DNA from: Asanoa sp. WMMD1127
GTDB lineage: Bacteria; Actinomycetota; Actinomycetes; Mycobacteriales; Micromonosporaceae
Assembly (NCBI RefSeq): GCF_029626225.1
Contig: NZ_JARUBP010000001.1
Coordinates: 5,084,001 to 5,148,000, forward strand
Direction of reading: 5' to 3'
Length of the DNA stretch: 64,000 bases
A program made the position numbers and the translations under genes. The notes beneath the pieces were generated by a model. The model was given only the letters and a program-made list of their open reading frames with translations. It ran no database searches and was not told the DNA's origin. The number at the start of each line of letters is the position of its first letter. The first letter of the stretch is position 1. Shown in pieces: positions 32,519 to 43,096 of this stretch.

Positions 32519-35500
32519 ATGGCAGGTTTCCGCAAGCTGCGTGGATCAGGACGTCGACTCGGGGCGCTCGGCTCCGCACTACTGGTCACCGGTCTTCTGG
32601 CCGGACCGGCGCCGGCGGCGTCGGCCGCTCGCGGCGGGCCGGCCTGCGCGGCGGAGGCGGTCGACCCGGCTGCGGCGGTCGCGCTGGCCGCCGCCTGCGA
32701 TCGCCGGGTCGAAGTGCGCTCCGCCCGCACTGAGACGACCCGGGTCTTCGCCGACCCGGACGGCAGCGGTGTCGTCGAGCAGTACGCGCAGCCGCAGCGA
32801 GTCCGCCGCGCCGACGCCTCGTGGGTGGCCCTGGACACCACCCTGACGACCACCAAGGACGGTCTTCTGGTGCCCAAGGCGGCGGCAGTCGACGTGTCGT
32901 TCTCCGGCGGCGGCGCGGGCCCGCTGGTGCGGGCCCGACGCGACGGTCACGAGGTCAGCCTGACCTGGCCGGCCGGTCCGCTGCCGAAGCCGAGGATCGA
33001 GGGCGCCAGCGCGGTGTATCCCGACGTCCATCCTGGCGTGGACCTCGTCGTCACGGCCTTGAAGACCGGGTTCCGCGAGGTCCTGGTCGTGAAGAACCGC
33101 GCGGCGGCGGCTGACCCGGCGCTGCGCCGGGTCACCTTCGGCACCGCGCTCCGCGGACTTCGGTGGGACCGGACCGGCGATGGCATGGCTGCTGTCGACA
33201 AGGACGGCAGAGCCGTTCTCGCCGCCTCCGGGCCACGGATGTGGGACTCCGCCGCAGACGACGGAGCGGCGGCCGCCGACGGATCCCGCGCGCACAGCTC
33301 GACGGACCGCCCGGCCCTGGGCGCCAGGAACGCCGCGATGCCGGTGACCATCGACGGCGGGACGCTCGCCTTCACGCCGGACCTGGGCCTGCTGGCCGAC
33401 CCGGCGACGGTGTACCCGGTCTACCTCGACCCCACGGTGACGTACAGCTCCTGGACGATGATCAACTCTCGGCACAGCAGCCAGTCCTACTGGAGCTACG
33501 ACAAGAAGGACTGTCCTGGCAACTACACCGGTGAGTGCGCGAAGGTGGGCTACACCGACTCCGGCACGACCATGACGTACCGCTCGATGTGGCAGTTCCC
33601 CACCTCGTCCTTCCGCGGCAAGCAGATCCTGGACGCGCAGTTCTCGATCGACCTGCTCTACTCGTGGGAGTGCGCCAAGAGCACGACCGAGCTGCGAACG
33701 GTCAGCTCGACCCTCAGCTCGGGCACGACATGGAGCAACACCGCCGGTCGCTGGAGCGGCAGCAACGCCGCCACGGTTTCCAACGAGTCGTGCGACGGCG
33801 CGCGCACGCCGACCGAGTTCGCGATCAAGTCGCTGATCACCGGCATCGCGGCCGGCTCCGCCACCTACACCACGCTCGGCCTGAAGGCCGCCACCGAGAG
33901 CAGCCACGCCGGTTGGAAGAAGTTCGACGCCGACACCGCCCGGCTGGTCGTCTCCACCAACACGGTCCCCGGCGTGCCAACCGCTGTGACGGTGGACAAC
34001 AAGGCCTGCGCGACGGGCGCGGGTCGGCCGTTCACCTCGACCGCCACGCCCAGCCTGCGGGCCCGCGTCCAGGACGGCGACGGCAACTCGCTGACCGCAT
34101 CGTTCGAGTGGGCCCGTGTGCGGAGCAACGGCAGCTACGGTCCGACGTCCGATCCGCGTACGCAGTCCCGCGTCGCTTCCGGCAGCACAGCGCTGGTGAC
34201 GCTGCCGGCCGGCGTGCTGGACAAGGGTGACCAGCTGGTCGGCACCGGCGACTGGGACGCGGACGGGGCCCCTGATGTGATCGTCCGCGACCCGAACGGA
34301 TACCTCTACCTGTTGCCGGCCAAGGGCAGCACGCTGACCTCGCGGGTACTGATCGGCACCGGCTGGTCGCCCTACACCTTCGCCGGCATCGTCGACTGGG
34401 ACGGTGACGGCCATCGCGACATCGTCGCCAGGGACTCCGCCGGCGTGCTCTGGCTCTATCCCGGGCAGAGCACCCGGAGCGCCCCGGGGATCCCGCGGGT
34501 GCAGATCGGGGATGGCTGGAGCTCCTGGACGTTCGCGGGGATCACCGACTGGGATCGTGATTCGCACCAGGACCTGGTGGCCCGCGACTCGGCCGGCCTG
34601 CTGTGGCTCTTCCCGGGCAGGGGAGGGCGGGCCGCCATCGTCGCGGCGGACCGGGTCCAGCTGGGAACCGGCTGGGCCAACTGGACATTCCAGGGGACGA
34701 TCGACTGGGACCGCGACGGCAACCCGGATGTGGTGGCCAAGGACAGCACGGGCAACCAGTTTCTCTACGTCGGCAACGGACGACGGGCGGCGTTCACCCC
34801 GTACGTCCGTTATCAGATCGGTTCCGGTTGGACCAGCTACACCGCGCTGACCACGTCGGACATGAACGCCGACGGCAAGGCCGACCTCGTCGCACACAAC
34901 GGGATCACCAACTGGTACGGCTATCCGGGCAGCGGCGGCCACACCGTCGGCGGCGCCAGGTGGACGGTCGGCAGCGTCGGCATCTCGGACGGGGTGTACG
35001 CCTTCCGGGCCAAGGCCACCGACGCCTACGCACCCGGCGGCTACTCGGGCTGGTGCGAGTTCGAGGTGGACCAGACCAATCCGTTCCCGCCGAGCATCAC
35101 CTCGGACGTCTACCACTCCGACCCGGCCGACTGCCCCGCGCAGGGCTGCGGTTCTGTCGGGCAGACAGGGCGCTTCACCTTCGGCAGTGGTTCACCCGAC
35201 GTGGTCTCCTACAAGTGGGGCTTCTCGGACCCACCGTCGACCACCGTGAGCCCGGCCGCCCCCGGTGGCAGCGTGACGGTGGAATGGACGCCGCCCACCG
35301 GTGGGTCCAAGACGCTGTACGTGCACGCCGTCGACCGCGCGGGCCGGTTCGCGCCGCAGGTCCACCAGTTCGTCGTGGCGCCACCCACCCCGGCGCTGGC
35401 GCGGTGGTTGCTCAACGAGCCGACGGGTGAGGCCGCGTTGGCCGACGACACCGGAAACGGTCACGCGCTGTTGGCGCACGGCACGCCGACGGCCGGCCCG

Positions 35501-36667
35501 AGCCGGATCATCGACCCAATCACGACCGCGCTGCGGTTCGACGGTGTCGACGACTACGCGGCCACCGGAACGCCGGTGCTGGCCGACTCGAGCCGCAGCT
35601 TCACGGTCATCGGCTGGGCCCGACTGGGCGACAAGACCGCCAACCGCACCGTGATCAGTCAGGCCGGCGCGAACACCAGCGCCTTCCTGCTCGAGTACGA
35701 GAAGACCCAGGACGTCTGGAAGTTCACCACCACGTCGGCCGACGTCAACCTGCCGACCTATCGGGCGGCGATGTCGCCCGGCGGCGCTCCGCGGGTCGGG
35801 GTCTGGACCCACCTGGCCGGCGTCTACGACTCGGCGTCCGGTGAGGCCAAGCTCTACGTCGACGGGGTGCTCGTTTCCACCGCCGCCGGCGTGACCACGT
35901 GGGACGCGGATCGTGAGACGCGGGTCGGCGGGTTCTCGCCGGCGCAGTGGGCAGGGTCGCTGGCCGAGGTGCAGGTGTGGGATCGCGTGGTCTCGGCGGC
36001 AGAGGTCGCCGAACTGGTCGACCCGGTCTCGCGCTCACTGATCGGTCGCTGGGACCTGGAGGACGTCGGTCCCGGGCCGAGCTTCGACGGCTCCAACTAC
36101 GGCCACGACCTGTCGTTCCGCGGCGGCGCGAAGATCCCGCCGAGCGGGTCCGGTCACACCGGCACCGGCCTGCTGCTCGACGGTGTGGACGACTACGCCG
36201 AGACCGACGGGCCGGTGCTGCAGACCGACCAGTCCTTCACGATCTCCGCTTGGGCCTATCTGCCCACGGGGGTCACCGGCAACCGGACCGTGGTGGCTCA
36301 ACGCGGTGCGGTGGAGAGCGGCGTCTTCCTCAAGTACGAGGCCAGCAACGGCGCGTGGAACTGCACCTACGGCGATGTGGACAACACCACCGGCACCGGG
36401 ACGGTGGCCGCGTCGACGGGCGCTGCGAGCAAGGGCGTCTGGACCCAGCTGACCTGCGTCTACGACGCGCAGGCCAGAACTCTCACGTTGTACGTGAACA
36501 AGGCGTTGCAGCGCACCGTCGGGGTGCCCAATCCGTGGCACGCGAACGGCCCGCTGATGTTGGGTCGACTCCAGTGGCGCGCGGGCATGATCGAGCACTG
36601 GTCCGGCTCGGTCGACGAGGTTCGGGTCTATCAGGGCGTGATCCGTGATCTCACCCGGATTCCCTAG
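32519..36667 (+). CDS. Large secreted protein with DNRLRE-like, FG-GAP and two LamG domains
   Basis: This 1382-residue exoprotein has a signal peptide (1-40, GSALLVTGLLAGPAPAASA). An N-terminal beta-rich region of the kind found before YD-repeat proteins follows (VDVSFSGGGAGPLVRARRDG, AVYPDVHPGVDLVVTALKTG). A DNRLRE-like domain (about 300-480) comes next, then five FG-GAP/VCBS units (GDWDADGAPDVIVRD, DWDGDGHRDIVARD and so on, about 570-820). Two LamG/concanavalin-type domains fill about 950-1380 (each with LRFDGVDDYA or LLLDGVDDYA and YVDG or YVNK). It likely binds glycans at the cell surface or in the medium. The ATG at 32519 follows GGGGCAGG. It is 49 bases from the YD-repeat gene and probably co-transcribed with it. 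Confidence 0.88.
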   Translation: MAGFRKLRGSGRRLGALGSALLVTGLLAGPAPAASAARGGPACAAEAVDPAAAVALAAACDRRVEVRSARTETTRVFADPDGSGVVEQYAQPQRVRRADASWVALDTTLTTTKDGLLVPKAAAVDVSFSGGGAGPLVRARRDGHEVSLTWPAGPLPKPRIEGASAVYPDVHPGVDLVVTALKTGFREVLVVKNRAAAADPALRRVTFGTALRGLRWDRTGDGMAAVDKDGRAVLAASGPRMWDSAADDGAAAADGSRAHSSTDRPALGARNAAMPVTIDGGTLAFTPDLGLLADPATVYPVYLDPTVTYSSWTMINSRHSSQSYWSYDKKDCPGNYTGECAKVGYTDSGTTMTYRSMWQFPTSSFRGKQILDAQFSIDLLYSWECAKSTTELRTVSSTLSSGTTWSNTAGRWSGSNAATVSNESCDGARTPTEFAIKSLITGIAAGSATYTTLGLKAATESSHAGWKKFDADTARLVVSTNTVPGVPTAVTVDNKACATGAGRPFTSTATPSLRARVQDGDGNSLTASFEWARVRSNGSYGPTSDPRTQSRVASGSTALVTLPAGVLDKGDQLVGTGDWDADGAPDVIVRDPNGYLYLLPAKGSTLTSRVLIGTGWSPYTFAGIVDWDGDGHRDIVARDSAGVLWLYPGQSTRSAPGIPRVQIGDGWSSWTFAGITDWDRDSHQDLVARDSAGLLWLFPGRGGRAAIVAADRVQLGTGWANWTFQGTIDWDRDGNPDVVAKDSTGNQFLYVGNGRRAAFTPYVRYQIGSGWTSYTALTTSDMNADGKADLVAHNGITNWYGYPGSGGHTVGGARWTVGSVGISDGVYAFRAKATDAYAPGGYSGWCEFEVDQTNPFPPSITSDVYHSDPADCPAQGCGSVGQTGRFTFGSGSPDVVSYKWGFSDPPSTTVSPAAPGGSVTVEWTPPTGGSKTLYVHAVDRAGRFAPQVHQFVVAPPTPALARWLLNEPTGEAALADDTGNGHALLAHGTPTAGPSRIIDPITTALRFDGVDDYAATGTPVLADSSRSFTVIGWARLGDKTANRTVISQAGANTSAFLLEYEKTQDVWKFTTTSADVNLPTYRAAMSPGGAPRVGVWTHLAGVYDSASGEAKLYVDGVLVSTAAGVTTWDADRETRVGGFSPAQWAGSLAEVQVWDRVVSAAEVAELVDPVSRSLIGRWDLEDVGPGPSFDGSNYGHDLSFRGGAKIPPSGSGHTGTGLLLDGVDDYAETDGPVLQTDQSFTISAWAYLPTGVTGNRTVVAQRGAVESGVFLKYEASNGAWNCTYGDVDNTTGTGTVAASTGAASKGVWTQLTCVYDAQARTLTLYVNKALQRTVGVPNPWHANGPLMLGRLQWRAGMIEHWSGSVDEVRVYQGVIRDLTRIP

Positions 36668-36716
36668 CGCGTTCCGGTCGACCACTTCTCATACCAGCAT
36701 CCTTGGGAGAAAGGCT

Positions 36717-39700
36717 GTGCGTCGCGTGCCCAGTTTCGCGAGTTCAGTTTCAGGGAGGGCCGTCAGGCGGGCCGGCGCGGTCATCGCCGGCGCCGTCGTG
36801 ATGGTGTCCATGGTGCACGTGCCGCCGGCTCAGGCCGCGCCTTACCGGCCGGCCGGCGCGCAGCAGGAAGAGCCAGTGGGTGGCCAACCTCAGCGACCGT
36901 CGACGCCACGCGCGGCCCGGACCGCCGACCCCTTCACAGGAAAGGCTCCACAATGGCCAGCGGCGACCGTGGTCGACGTGGACCTGCCGCCACCCGACGC
37001 GCGGGCCTCGGGCGACGCGGAGCGAACCCGGGTCGCCGGCCTGCCGGCCTGGGTCGACTCGGCGGACGTGCGCCGGGTCCGGGTGCGATCGTTCGACCGG
37101 AAGGCGACCGCCGCGGCCAAAGTGGATGGTGTGTTGTTGGCCGTGTCCCGGTCCGACGGGGGTAATGCGGCGGGAGTCGCCACGGTAACCGTCGGATACG
37201 GCGACTTCCGATGGGCGTACGGCGGTGACTGGGCGGGCCGGCTGCGCATGCGGGTGCTCCCCGGGTGCGCGGCGACCACTCCTGACGCACCGGCCTGTGC
37301 CGGCCATGACGTGGCGAGTCACCACGACTGGCGGGCCGGCACGATCACCGCCAGCGTCCCGTTGCCGGAGGCCGCCGCGGGTGTGCTGGTGGCGGTCACG
37401 GCCGGGTCGGAAAGCCCGGCCGGCGACTACAAGGCCACGTCGCTGGCCCCGGCGACCACGTGGACCGCCGGCGGCAACTCCGGCGACTTCAGCTGGACGT
37501 ACCCGCTGCGTACCCCGCCCGGCGCGGGTGGACCGGTGCCCACGATGGATTTCGCGTATTCGTCGTCCGGTGTGGATGGCCGCATGGTGGCGGCGAACAA
37601 CCAGGCGTCCTGGCTCGGCGAGGGCTTCGAATGGTCTCCCGGCCACATCGAGCGCCGTTACACCACGTGCGCGGAGGATATGGGCAAGGCGCCGGACGGC
37701 TCGGCCGCGAACAACACCACCAAGACCGGTGACCAGTGCTGGGACACCGACAACGCCACCCTGAGCCTCGGCAGTCGCTCCGGTGAGCTGATCAAGGACG
37801 GTTCGGACGGCAACCGCTGGCACCTGCGCAACGACGACGGCACCTACGTCGAGCGGCGCACCGGTGGCAGCAGCGGCGACGACAACGGCGAGTGGTGGGT
37901 GGTGACCACGCCCGACGGCACCCAGCACTGGTTCGGCGGCAAGCCGGGGCGCGACTCGACGCTGGTGTCGCCCGTGCACGGCAACCACAAGAACGAGCCG
38001 TGTTACGACTCGTCGTCGTTCGCGTCGTCCTCCTGCTCCCAGGGGTGGCGCTGGCAGCTTGACCACGTCGTCGACCGGCACGGCAACACCATGGACCTGT
38101 TCTACGCCAAGGAGACCAACAAGTACGGGAAGAACGGCAGCACGACCAAGCCGATTTCGTACGACCGGGCGGGCCAACTGACAAGGATCGACTACGGCAC
38201 GCGTACCGGTTCCACCGGCAGCGCCCCGATGCAGGTGCTGTTCACGCCGGCCGACCGGTGCCTGTCGGACTGCACCATGAAGGACGCCGTCCACTGGCCC
38301 GACGTGCCGTGGGACCAGGAGTGCACCGGCACCACGTGCGACTCCACTGCGCCAACCTACTGGAGCACCAAGCGGCTGCGTGAGGTGAAGACTCAGGTGT
38401 GGGACCGGGCCGCCGCACGGTACCGCGCCGTCGAGTCGTGGACGCTGACCCACTCGTTCCCGGACCCGGTGGACAGCCAGCCCGGGGGGCTGTGGCTCGA
38501 GAAGATCTCGCACCGCGGCCTGGTCGGTGACGCCGCCAGCGTTCCGGACATCACGTTCGTCGGAGAGGCGCGGGCCAACCGGGTCGACACGTTCGGCGAC
38601 CAGTACCCCGCCATGAAGCGGTTCCGCATGAAGACCATCAACACGGAGTCCGGCGGAAAGCTCGACATCACCTACAGCGACCCGGACTGTGTGAAGGGCA
38701 GCCGAGTGCCCGATAAGGACAATGTGCACGCCAACGTGCTGCGCTGCTACCCGGTCAAATGGACTCCGGCGGGCCACGACAAGCCGATCGATGACTTCTT
38801 CCACAAGTACGTGGTCACCGACGTCGTCGAGGCCGACCTGAGCGGCTCGTCCTCCCGCGTCCGCACCCACTACGACTATGTCGGCGATCCGGCCTGGCAT
38901 TACACCGACGACGACGGACTGGTCGACAAGAGATACAAGACCTGGTCGACCTGGCGCGGATACGGCACGGTACGCGTGACCAAGGGCGACCCGGGGGAGC
39001 AGACCCGCACCGAGTCCCGCTACTTCCGCGGCATGCACGGCGACAAGCTGCCGAGCGGCACCCGGACCGCGACCATGCCGGCGATCAGCATCGGCGGCAT
39101 CCCGGCCGTCGCCGATGAGGACGCCTACGCCGGCATGCTCCGCGAGGAGATCACCTACAACGGCCCGGACGGCGCCGAGGTCAGCGCCGAGGTCTTCGAG
39201 CCTTGGCGGTCCGGCCCGACGGCGAGCCGCACGGTGAACGACTTCACCGTGCACGCCCGGTTCACCGGAACGGTCGCCGCGCACACCCGGACCGCGCTCG
39301 ACGGCGGACGCGCCCCGCGCACCACCACCGTCCGCACCACGTTCGACCCGTACGGCATGCCGTCGAAGGTCGACGACCGCGGCGACAACGCGGTCACCGA
39401 CGACCAGCGCTGCACCATGACCGACTACGCACGGAACACGGCGCTGTCGGTCTGGATTCTGGACCGGGTGTCCAGGGAACGGGTGTTCGCCGTCGACTGC
39501 GCCCGGGCCGCCCAGTCCGGGCTGACTGACGACGACATCGTCGAAGACGAGAAGACCTCGTACGACCAGGCGGCCTGGGGCACCGCGCCGACCCGCGGAC
39601 TGCTCAGCAAGGTCGAGACCATCAAGGCGTGGAACGGTGGCAGCCCCACCTACCTGACCGCGGAGCGAGCCACGCACGACGCCAACGGCCGGGTCGACGG

Positions 39701-42700
39701 CAGCTGGGACATCCGTGGCAACCTGACCGACACTGACTACACGCCCGCCACCGGAGGCCCGGTCACCGCCGTCACCGAGACCCGGAAGGGCACCGCGGCC
39801 AGCCCGTTGACGTGGGTCGACACCAAGGTCGTCGAGCCGGCCTGGCAGCTCCCGCTGACCACCACCGATCCCAATGGCCGCAAGATCGATTACGCGTACG
39901 ACGGGCTCGGTCGCCTCACGAAGGTCTGGTTCCCGGGCCGCGACCGCGCCCAGTCCGCGAACCTGGCGTTCGACTACCTGGTCCGCACTGACGGTCCACT
40001 GGTCGTGACGACCAAACGGCTGAACGCCGCCGGCGGCTACGCCACGTCCTACGAGTTCTTCGACAACCTCGTCCGCGCGCGGCAGACGCAGCAGGCCGAC
40101 GGGGCCGGCGGCCCGAGCTCCGTGGTCACCGAGACGTTCTACGACTCGGCGGGCCGGGAGACGAAGACTCACGGGTCGTACCTGGCGTGCCGTCGGGTCA
40201 GCGCCACCCGATGCGATCCCGTGCCGCCGAGCACCACGTTGTTCCAACCCAGCGACGTCATCCCGACGGTCATCGAGACCCGTTTCGACGGCGCGGGCCG
40301 GGAGATCGCCGAGACCCACAAGGTGGACGCACCTCCGGCCAGTCCCGGCGGCACGGTGAAGCGGCAGACGGTTACGTCCTACGGGGGAGACCGGACCCAC
40401 GTCACCGAGCCGACCGGCGGAGTCAACAGCTCGACCATCACCGACGCCGACGGCAGCGTGGTCGAGCGACGTCTCTACCACTCGGGGGTCGCCGTCGGCA
40501 GCGCCGCCGGTTACGACCGGACCACCTACCAGTACGACCGCAAGGGGCAGCTGCAGCGGCTCACCGATCCGACCGACGCCGTCTGGACCTACGGCTACGA
40601 CCTGCTCGGCCGGCAGATCCGGATGGTCGACCCGGACAAGGGCACGATCGAGACGACGTTCACCGAGTACGGCGACGTCGAGACCACAAAGGACGGACGC
40701 GGCGCCACCGTCGCCTACACCTACGATTCGCAGGGCCGCAAGGCCACGCTGCGGGACGGCTCGACCACCGGCGCCAAGCGGGCCGAGTGGGTTTACGACA
40801 CCCTCTCCAACGGCGAGTCCGTCAAGGGCCATCTGGTCAAAGCGATCCGTTACGTGGGCGCCGCGCAGTACGTCAAGGAGCACGTGGGTTACACGGCCGA
40901 CTATCTGCCGACCAGCGTGCGCCACACCATCCCCGACACGGAGGCCGGCCTCGCCGGCAGCTACAACTACGTCTACACCTACAACCAGGACGGCACGGTC
41001 GCGACCGTCCGGCTCCCCGCCATGGGGAACCTGGCCACCGAGACCCTCACCCGCGGTTACGACAGCCAGGGCGAGCCGACCACGCTGGGCACCAGCATGG
41101 GCGCCACCTACGTGACCGGCACCGACTACACCAGCTTCAGCGAAGTCGGCGCCATCCATCTGCGCAACAACGGCGGCCAGCTCGCCGACATCCGGCGCAC
41201 CTACGAGACCCACACCAGGCGCCTGGCGCAAATCTGGACCACCAAACAGCAGTCGCCGACCACTGTCGCCGACGTCCGGTTGTCGTACGACCTGGCGGGT
41301 AACGTCGAGAAGGTCGCCGACCTGGCTTCGGGCGACAGCCAGTGCTTTACCGTCGACCACGCCCGGCAGCTGCGGGAGGCGTGGACGCCGGCCAGCGGCG
41401 ACTGCGCCGCGGCGCCCACCGCGGCCGGGCTCGGTGGTCCCGCGAAGTACTGGCACAGCTACCGGCACGACGGGGCCGGCAACCGGACCAGCGTCACGGA
41501 ACACGCTACGGCCGCTGGAGACCGGACCACCACCTACACCGTCACTCCCAGGACGCACCGCCTGACCGGCACCTCGGCCGCGGACAACAGCGGAACCAAG
41601 GCGGCATCCTACGGTCACGACCAATCCGGCAACATGACGAGCCGTCCGACCGCGGCAGCCGGGACCCAGACGTTGACCTGGGACGCCGAAGGGCGCCTGG
41701 CCACCAGCCAGGACACCAGCGGCACGACGGCCTACGTCTACGACGCCGAGGGCCAACGGCTGATCCGCCGCGACCCGACCGGCAAGACGCTCTACCTGCC
41801 GGACCAGGAGCTGCGTTACACCACAAGCACCAAGGCGCAGACCTGCACCCGCTACTACACCCACGCCGACCAGGTGGTGGCCACGCGTACCGTTGGCGGG
41901 GTCACCTGGCTCTCGGGCGACCACCACGGAACGGCCCAGATCAGCATCGGCGCGGTCAACCAGAGTGTCGCCACCCGCCGGGAGACACCGTTCGGTGCGC
42001 CGCGGACCGGCACCGGCGCCTGGCCCGCGGCGACGGACAAGGGCTTCGTCGGCGGTACCAGGGACAACACCGGCCTGACCCACCTCGGCGCGCGCGAGTA
42101 CGACCCGTCGATCGGCCGATTCGTGTCCGTCGACCCGGTCATCGACGTCCAGGACCCCCAACAGATGAACGGGTATAGCTACGCCGCCAACGCGCCGCTG
42201 ACCGCCAGCGACGCCGACGGGCTCTGGCCCAAGTGGATGAAGAACGTCGCCAACAACGTCGGGGAGGGACTCAAGAAGAACGCCGGCCTGATCTCCTCCG
42301 TCGCCGGAGTCGCCGCACTCGCCTGCGTGGCCATACCGCCGCTGACAGCAGCCGCGCCGGTACTCGCCGCGGTGTCGCTCGTGGCCGGTGCGGTCGACAC
42401 CTACAGTTCCTGCAAGGACGGAAAGCGTCTCGACTGTGGGTTGGGGATCGCTGGCGTGATTCCCGGCGGCAGGGCTCTCAAGGCCGGCGTGTCCGGCGGC
42501 AAGGCGCTCTACAAGGGATACAAGGCCGCCAAGGGAGCGGAGGAGGCGGCGTCCCTGATCAAGACCAATAAGGCGCTCAAGGGTACGCCCGGGTTCAAGG
42601 ACATGGACCGCGCCCTGCGCCGCGAGTATCGAGACGCCAACGAGGCGGCCGCACACTACCGCCAGCAGGCCAACACACAGCTGAACCCGTGGAGCAAGTC

Positions 42701-42968
42701 TGGCGTCGCCGACCACCGGGGTTGGAACTGGTACGAGCGTGTCGTGCTCAGCGAGAACGTCGTCTGGGAGGGATACAAGCTCGGTCGGTACGACAAGTAC
42801 AACTACGGGGAGTCGAGCCGGCATGGTCGAGGCGGTCACGGCCGGTCATCCTGGGGTATCACCGCCAAGCATTCGCCTCATCCGGGGAAGAAGGCGTCGA
42901 AGGGCGCTAACACCAAGGGCGGCGAGAAGGCCGGCACGTCAGGAGCCAGCTACTGGCGCGGCATCTAG
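36717..42968 (+). CDS. Secreted YD-repeat (Rhs-like) protein with variable C-terminus
   Basis: The product has 2083 residues. A signal peptide (AGAVIAGAVVMVSMVHVPPA) precedes a beta-rich N-terminal shell and many YD repeats (YDGLGRLTKVWFPG, YDLLGRQIRMVDPDKG, YDSQGRKATLRDG). The Rhs core ends at HLGAREYDPSIGRFVSVDPV and ASDADGLWP (about residues 1793-1840). The last about 245 residues are unrelated to the repeats: a hydrophobic stretch (ISSVAGVAALACVAIPPLTA) and a polar Trp/His-containing tail. This is the position of the toxin in Rhs proteins, which the YD shell encloses. The GTG at 36717 has GGGAGAAAGG upstream. No obvious immunity gene follows; the next gene is an ECF sigma factor. Confidence 0.9.
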   Translation: MRRVPSFASSVSGRAVRRAGAVIAGAVVMVSMVHVPPAQAAPYRPAGAQQEEPVGGQPQRPSTPRAARTADPFTGKAPQWPAATVVDVDLPPPDARASGDAERTRVAGLPAWVDSADVRRVRVRSFDRKATAAAKVDGVLLAVSRSDGGNAAGVATVTVGYGDFRWAYGGDWAGRLRMRVLPGCAATTPDAPACAGHDVASHHDWRAGTITASVPLPEAAAGVLVAVTAGSESPAGDYKATSLAPATTWTAGGNSGDFSWTYPLRTPPGAGGPVPTMDFAYSSSGVDGRMVAANNQASWLGEGFEWSPGHIERRYTTCAEDMGKAPDGSAANNTTKTGDQCWDTDNATLSLGSRSGELIKDGSDGNRWHLRNDDGTYVERRTGGSSGDDNGEWWVVTTPDGTQHWFGGKPGRDSTLVSPVHGNHKNEPCYDSSSFASSSCSQGWRWQLDHVVDRHGNTMDLFYAKETNKYGKNGSTTKPISYDRAGQLTRIDYGTRTGSTGSAPMQVLFTPADRCLSDCTMKDAVHWPDVPWDQECTGTTCDSTAPTYWSTKRLREVKTQVWDRAAARYRAVESWTLTHSFPDPVDSQPGGLWLEKISHRGLVGDAASVPDITFVGEARANRVDTFGDQYPAMKRFRMKTINTESGGKLDITYSDPDCVKGSRVPDKDNVHANVLRCYPVKWTPAGHDKPIDDFFHKYVVTDVVEADLSGSSSRVRTHYDYVGDPAWHYTDDDGLVDKRYKTWSTWRGYGTVRVTKGDPGEQTRTESRYFRGMHGDKLPSGTRTATMPAISIGGIPAVADEDAYAGMLREEITYNGPDGAEVSAEVFEPWRSGPTASRTVNDFTVHARFTGTVAAHTRTALDGGRAPRTTTVRTTFDPYGMPSKVDDRGDNAVTDDQRCTMTDYARNTALSVWILDRVSRERVFAVDCARAAQSGLTDDDIVEDEKTSYDQAAWGTAPTRGLLSKVETIKAWNGGSPTYLTAERATHDANGRVDGSWDIRGNLTDTDYTPATGGPVTAVTETRKGTAASPLTWVDTKVVEPAWQLPLTTTDPNGRKIDYAYDGLGRLTKVWFPGRDRAQSANLAFDYLVRTDGPLVVTTKRLNAAGGYATSYEFFDNLVRARQTQQADGAGGPSSVVTETFYDSAGRETKTHGSYLACRRVSATRCDPVPPSTTLFQPSDVIPTVIETRFDGAGREIAETHKVDAPPASPGGTVKRQTVTSYGGDRTHVTEPTGGVNSSTITDADGSVVERRLYHSGVAVGSAAGYDRTTYQYDRKGQLQRLTDPTDAVWTYGYDLLGRQIRMVDPDKGTIETTFTEYGDVETTKDGRGATVAYTYDSQGRKATLRDGSTTGAKRAEWVYDTLSNGESVKGHLVKAIRYVGAAQYVKEHVGYTADYLPTSVRHTIPDTEAGLAGSYNYVYTYNQDGTVATVRLPAMGNLATETLTRGYDSQGEPTTLGTSMGATYVTGTDYTSFSEVGAIHLRNNGGQLADIRRTYETHTRRLAQIWTTKQQSPTTVADVRLSYDLAGNVEKVADLASGDSQCFTVDHARQLREAWTPASGDCAAAPTAAGLGGPAKYWHSYRHDGAGNRTSVTEHATAAGDRTTTYTVTPRTHRLTGTSAADNSGTKAASYGHDQSGNMTSRPTAAAGTQTLTWDAEGRLATSQDTSGTTAYVYDAEGQRLIRRDPTGKTLYLPDQELRYTTSTKAQTCTRYYTHADQVVATRTVGGVTWLSGDHHGTAQISIGAVNQSVATRRETPFGAPRTGTGAWPAATDKGFVGGTRDNTGLTHLGAREYDPSIGRFVSVDPVIDVQDPQQMNGYSYAANAPLTASDADGLWPKWMKNVANNVGEGLKKNAGLISSVAGVAALACVAIPPLTAAAPVLAAVSLVAGAVDTYSSCKDGKRLDCGLGIAGVIPGGRALKAGVSGGKALYKGYKAAKGAEEAASLIKTNKALKGTPGFKDMDRALRREYRDANEAAAHYRQQANTQLNPWSKSGVADHRGWNWYERVVLSENVVWEGYKLGRYDKYNYGESSRHGRGGHGRSSWGITAKHSPHPGKKASKGANTKGGEKAGTSGASYWRGI

Positions 42969-42991
42969 AGACACCGTCTGAGTGACAAGGC

Positions 42992-43026
42992 GTAGGGCGT
43001 CCGGCGGTCGGCCGGGCGCCCTACGT
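42992..43026 (+). terminator. Terminator hairpin after the YD-repeat gene
   Basis: GTAGGGCG (42993-43000) pairs with CGCCCTAC (43018-43025), with a further CCGGC/GCCGG stem inside. It lies 24 bases after the stop codon and separates the exoprotein operon from the sigma factor gene. Confidence 0.7.
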
Positions 43027-43096
43027 GTGTAAGAAACGGCGGGCTGGCGTCATTTCCCAGCGACAGGGGATTTCAGGACTGAGAGGCTGCGCGCTT

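Noticed and set aside
36750-42839. An antisense open frame of about 2000 codons opposite the YD-repeat gene, and similar long antisense frames opposite the LamG and lytic-enzyme genes
   Set aside because: In high-GC DNA with strong third-position bias the opposite strand stays open by default. The translated sequences are Arg/Val/Gly-rich without domains, while the sense frames have signal peptides and repeat families.
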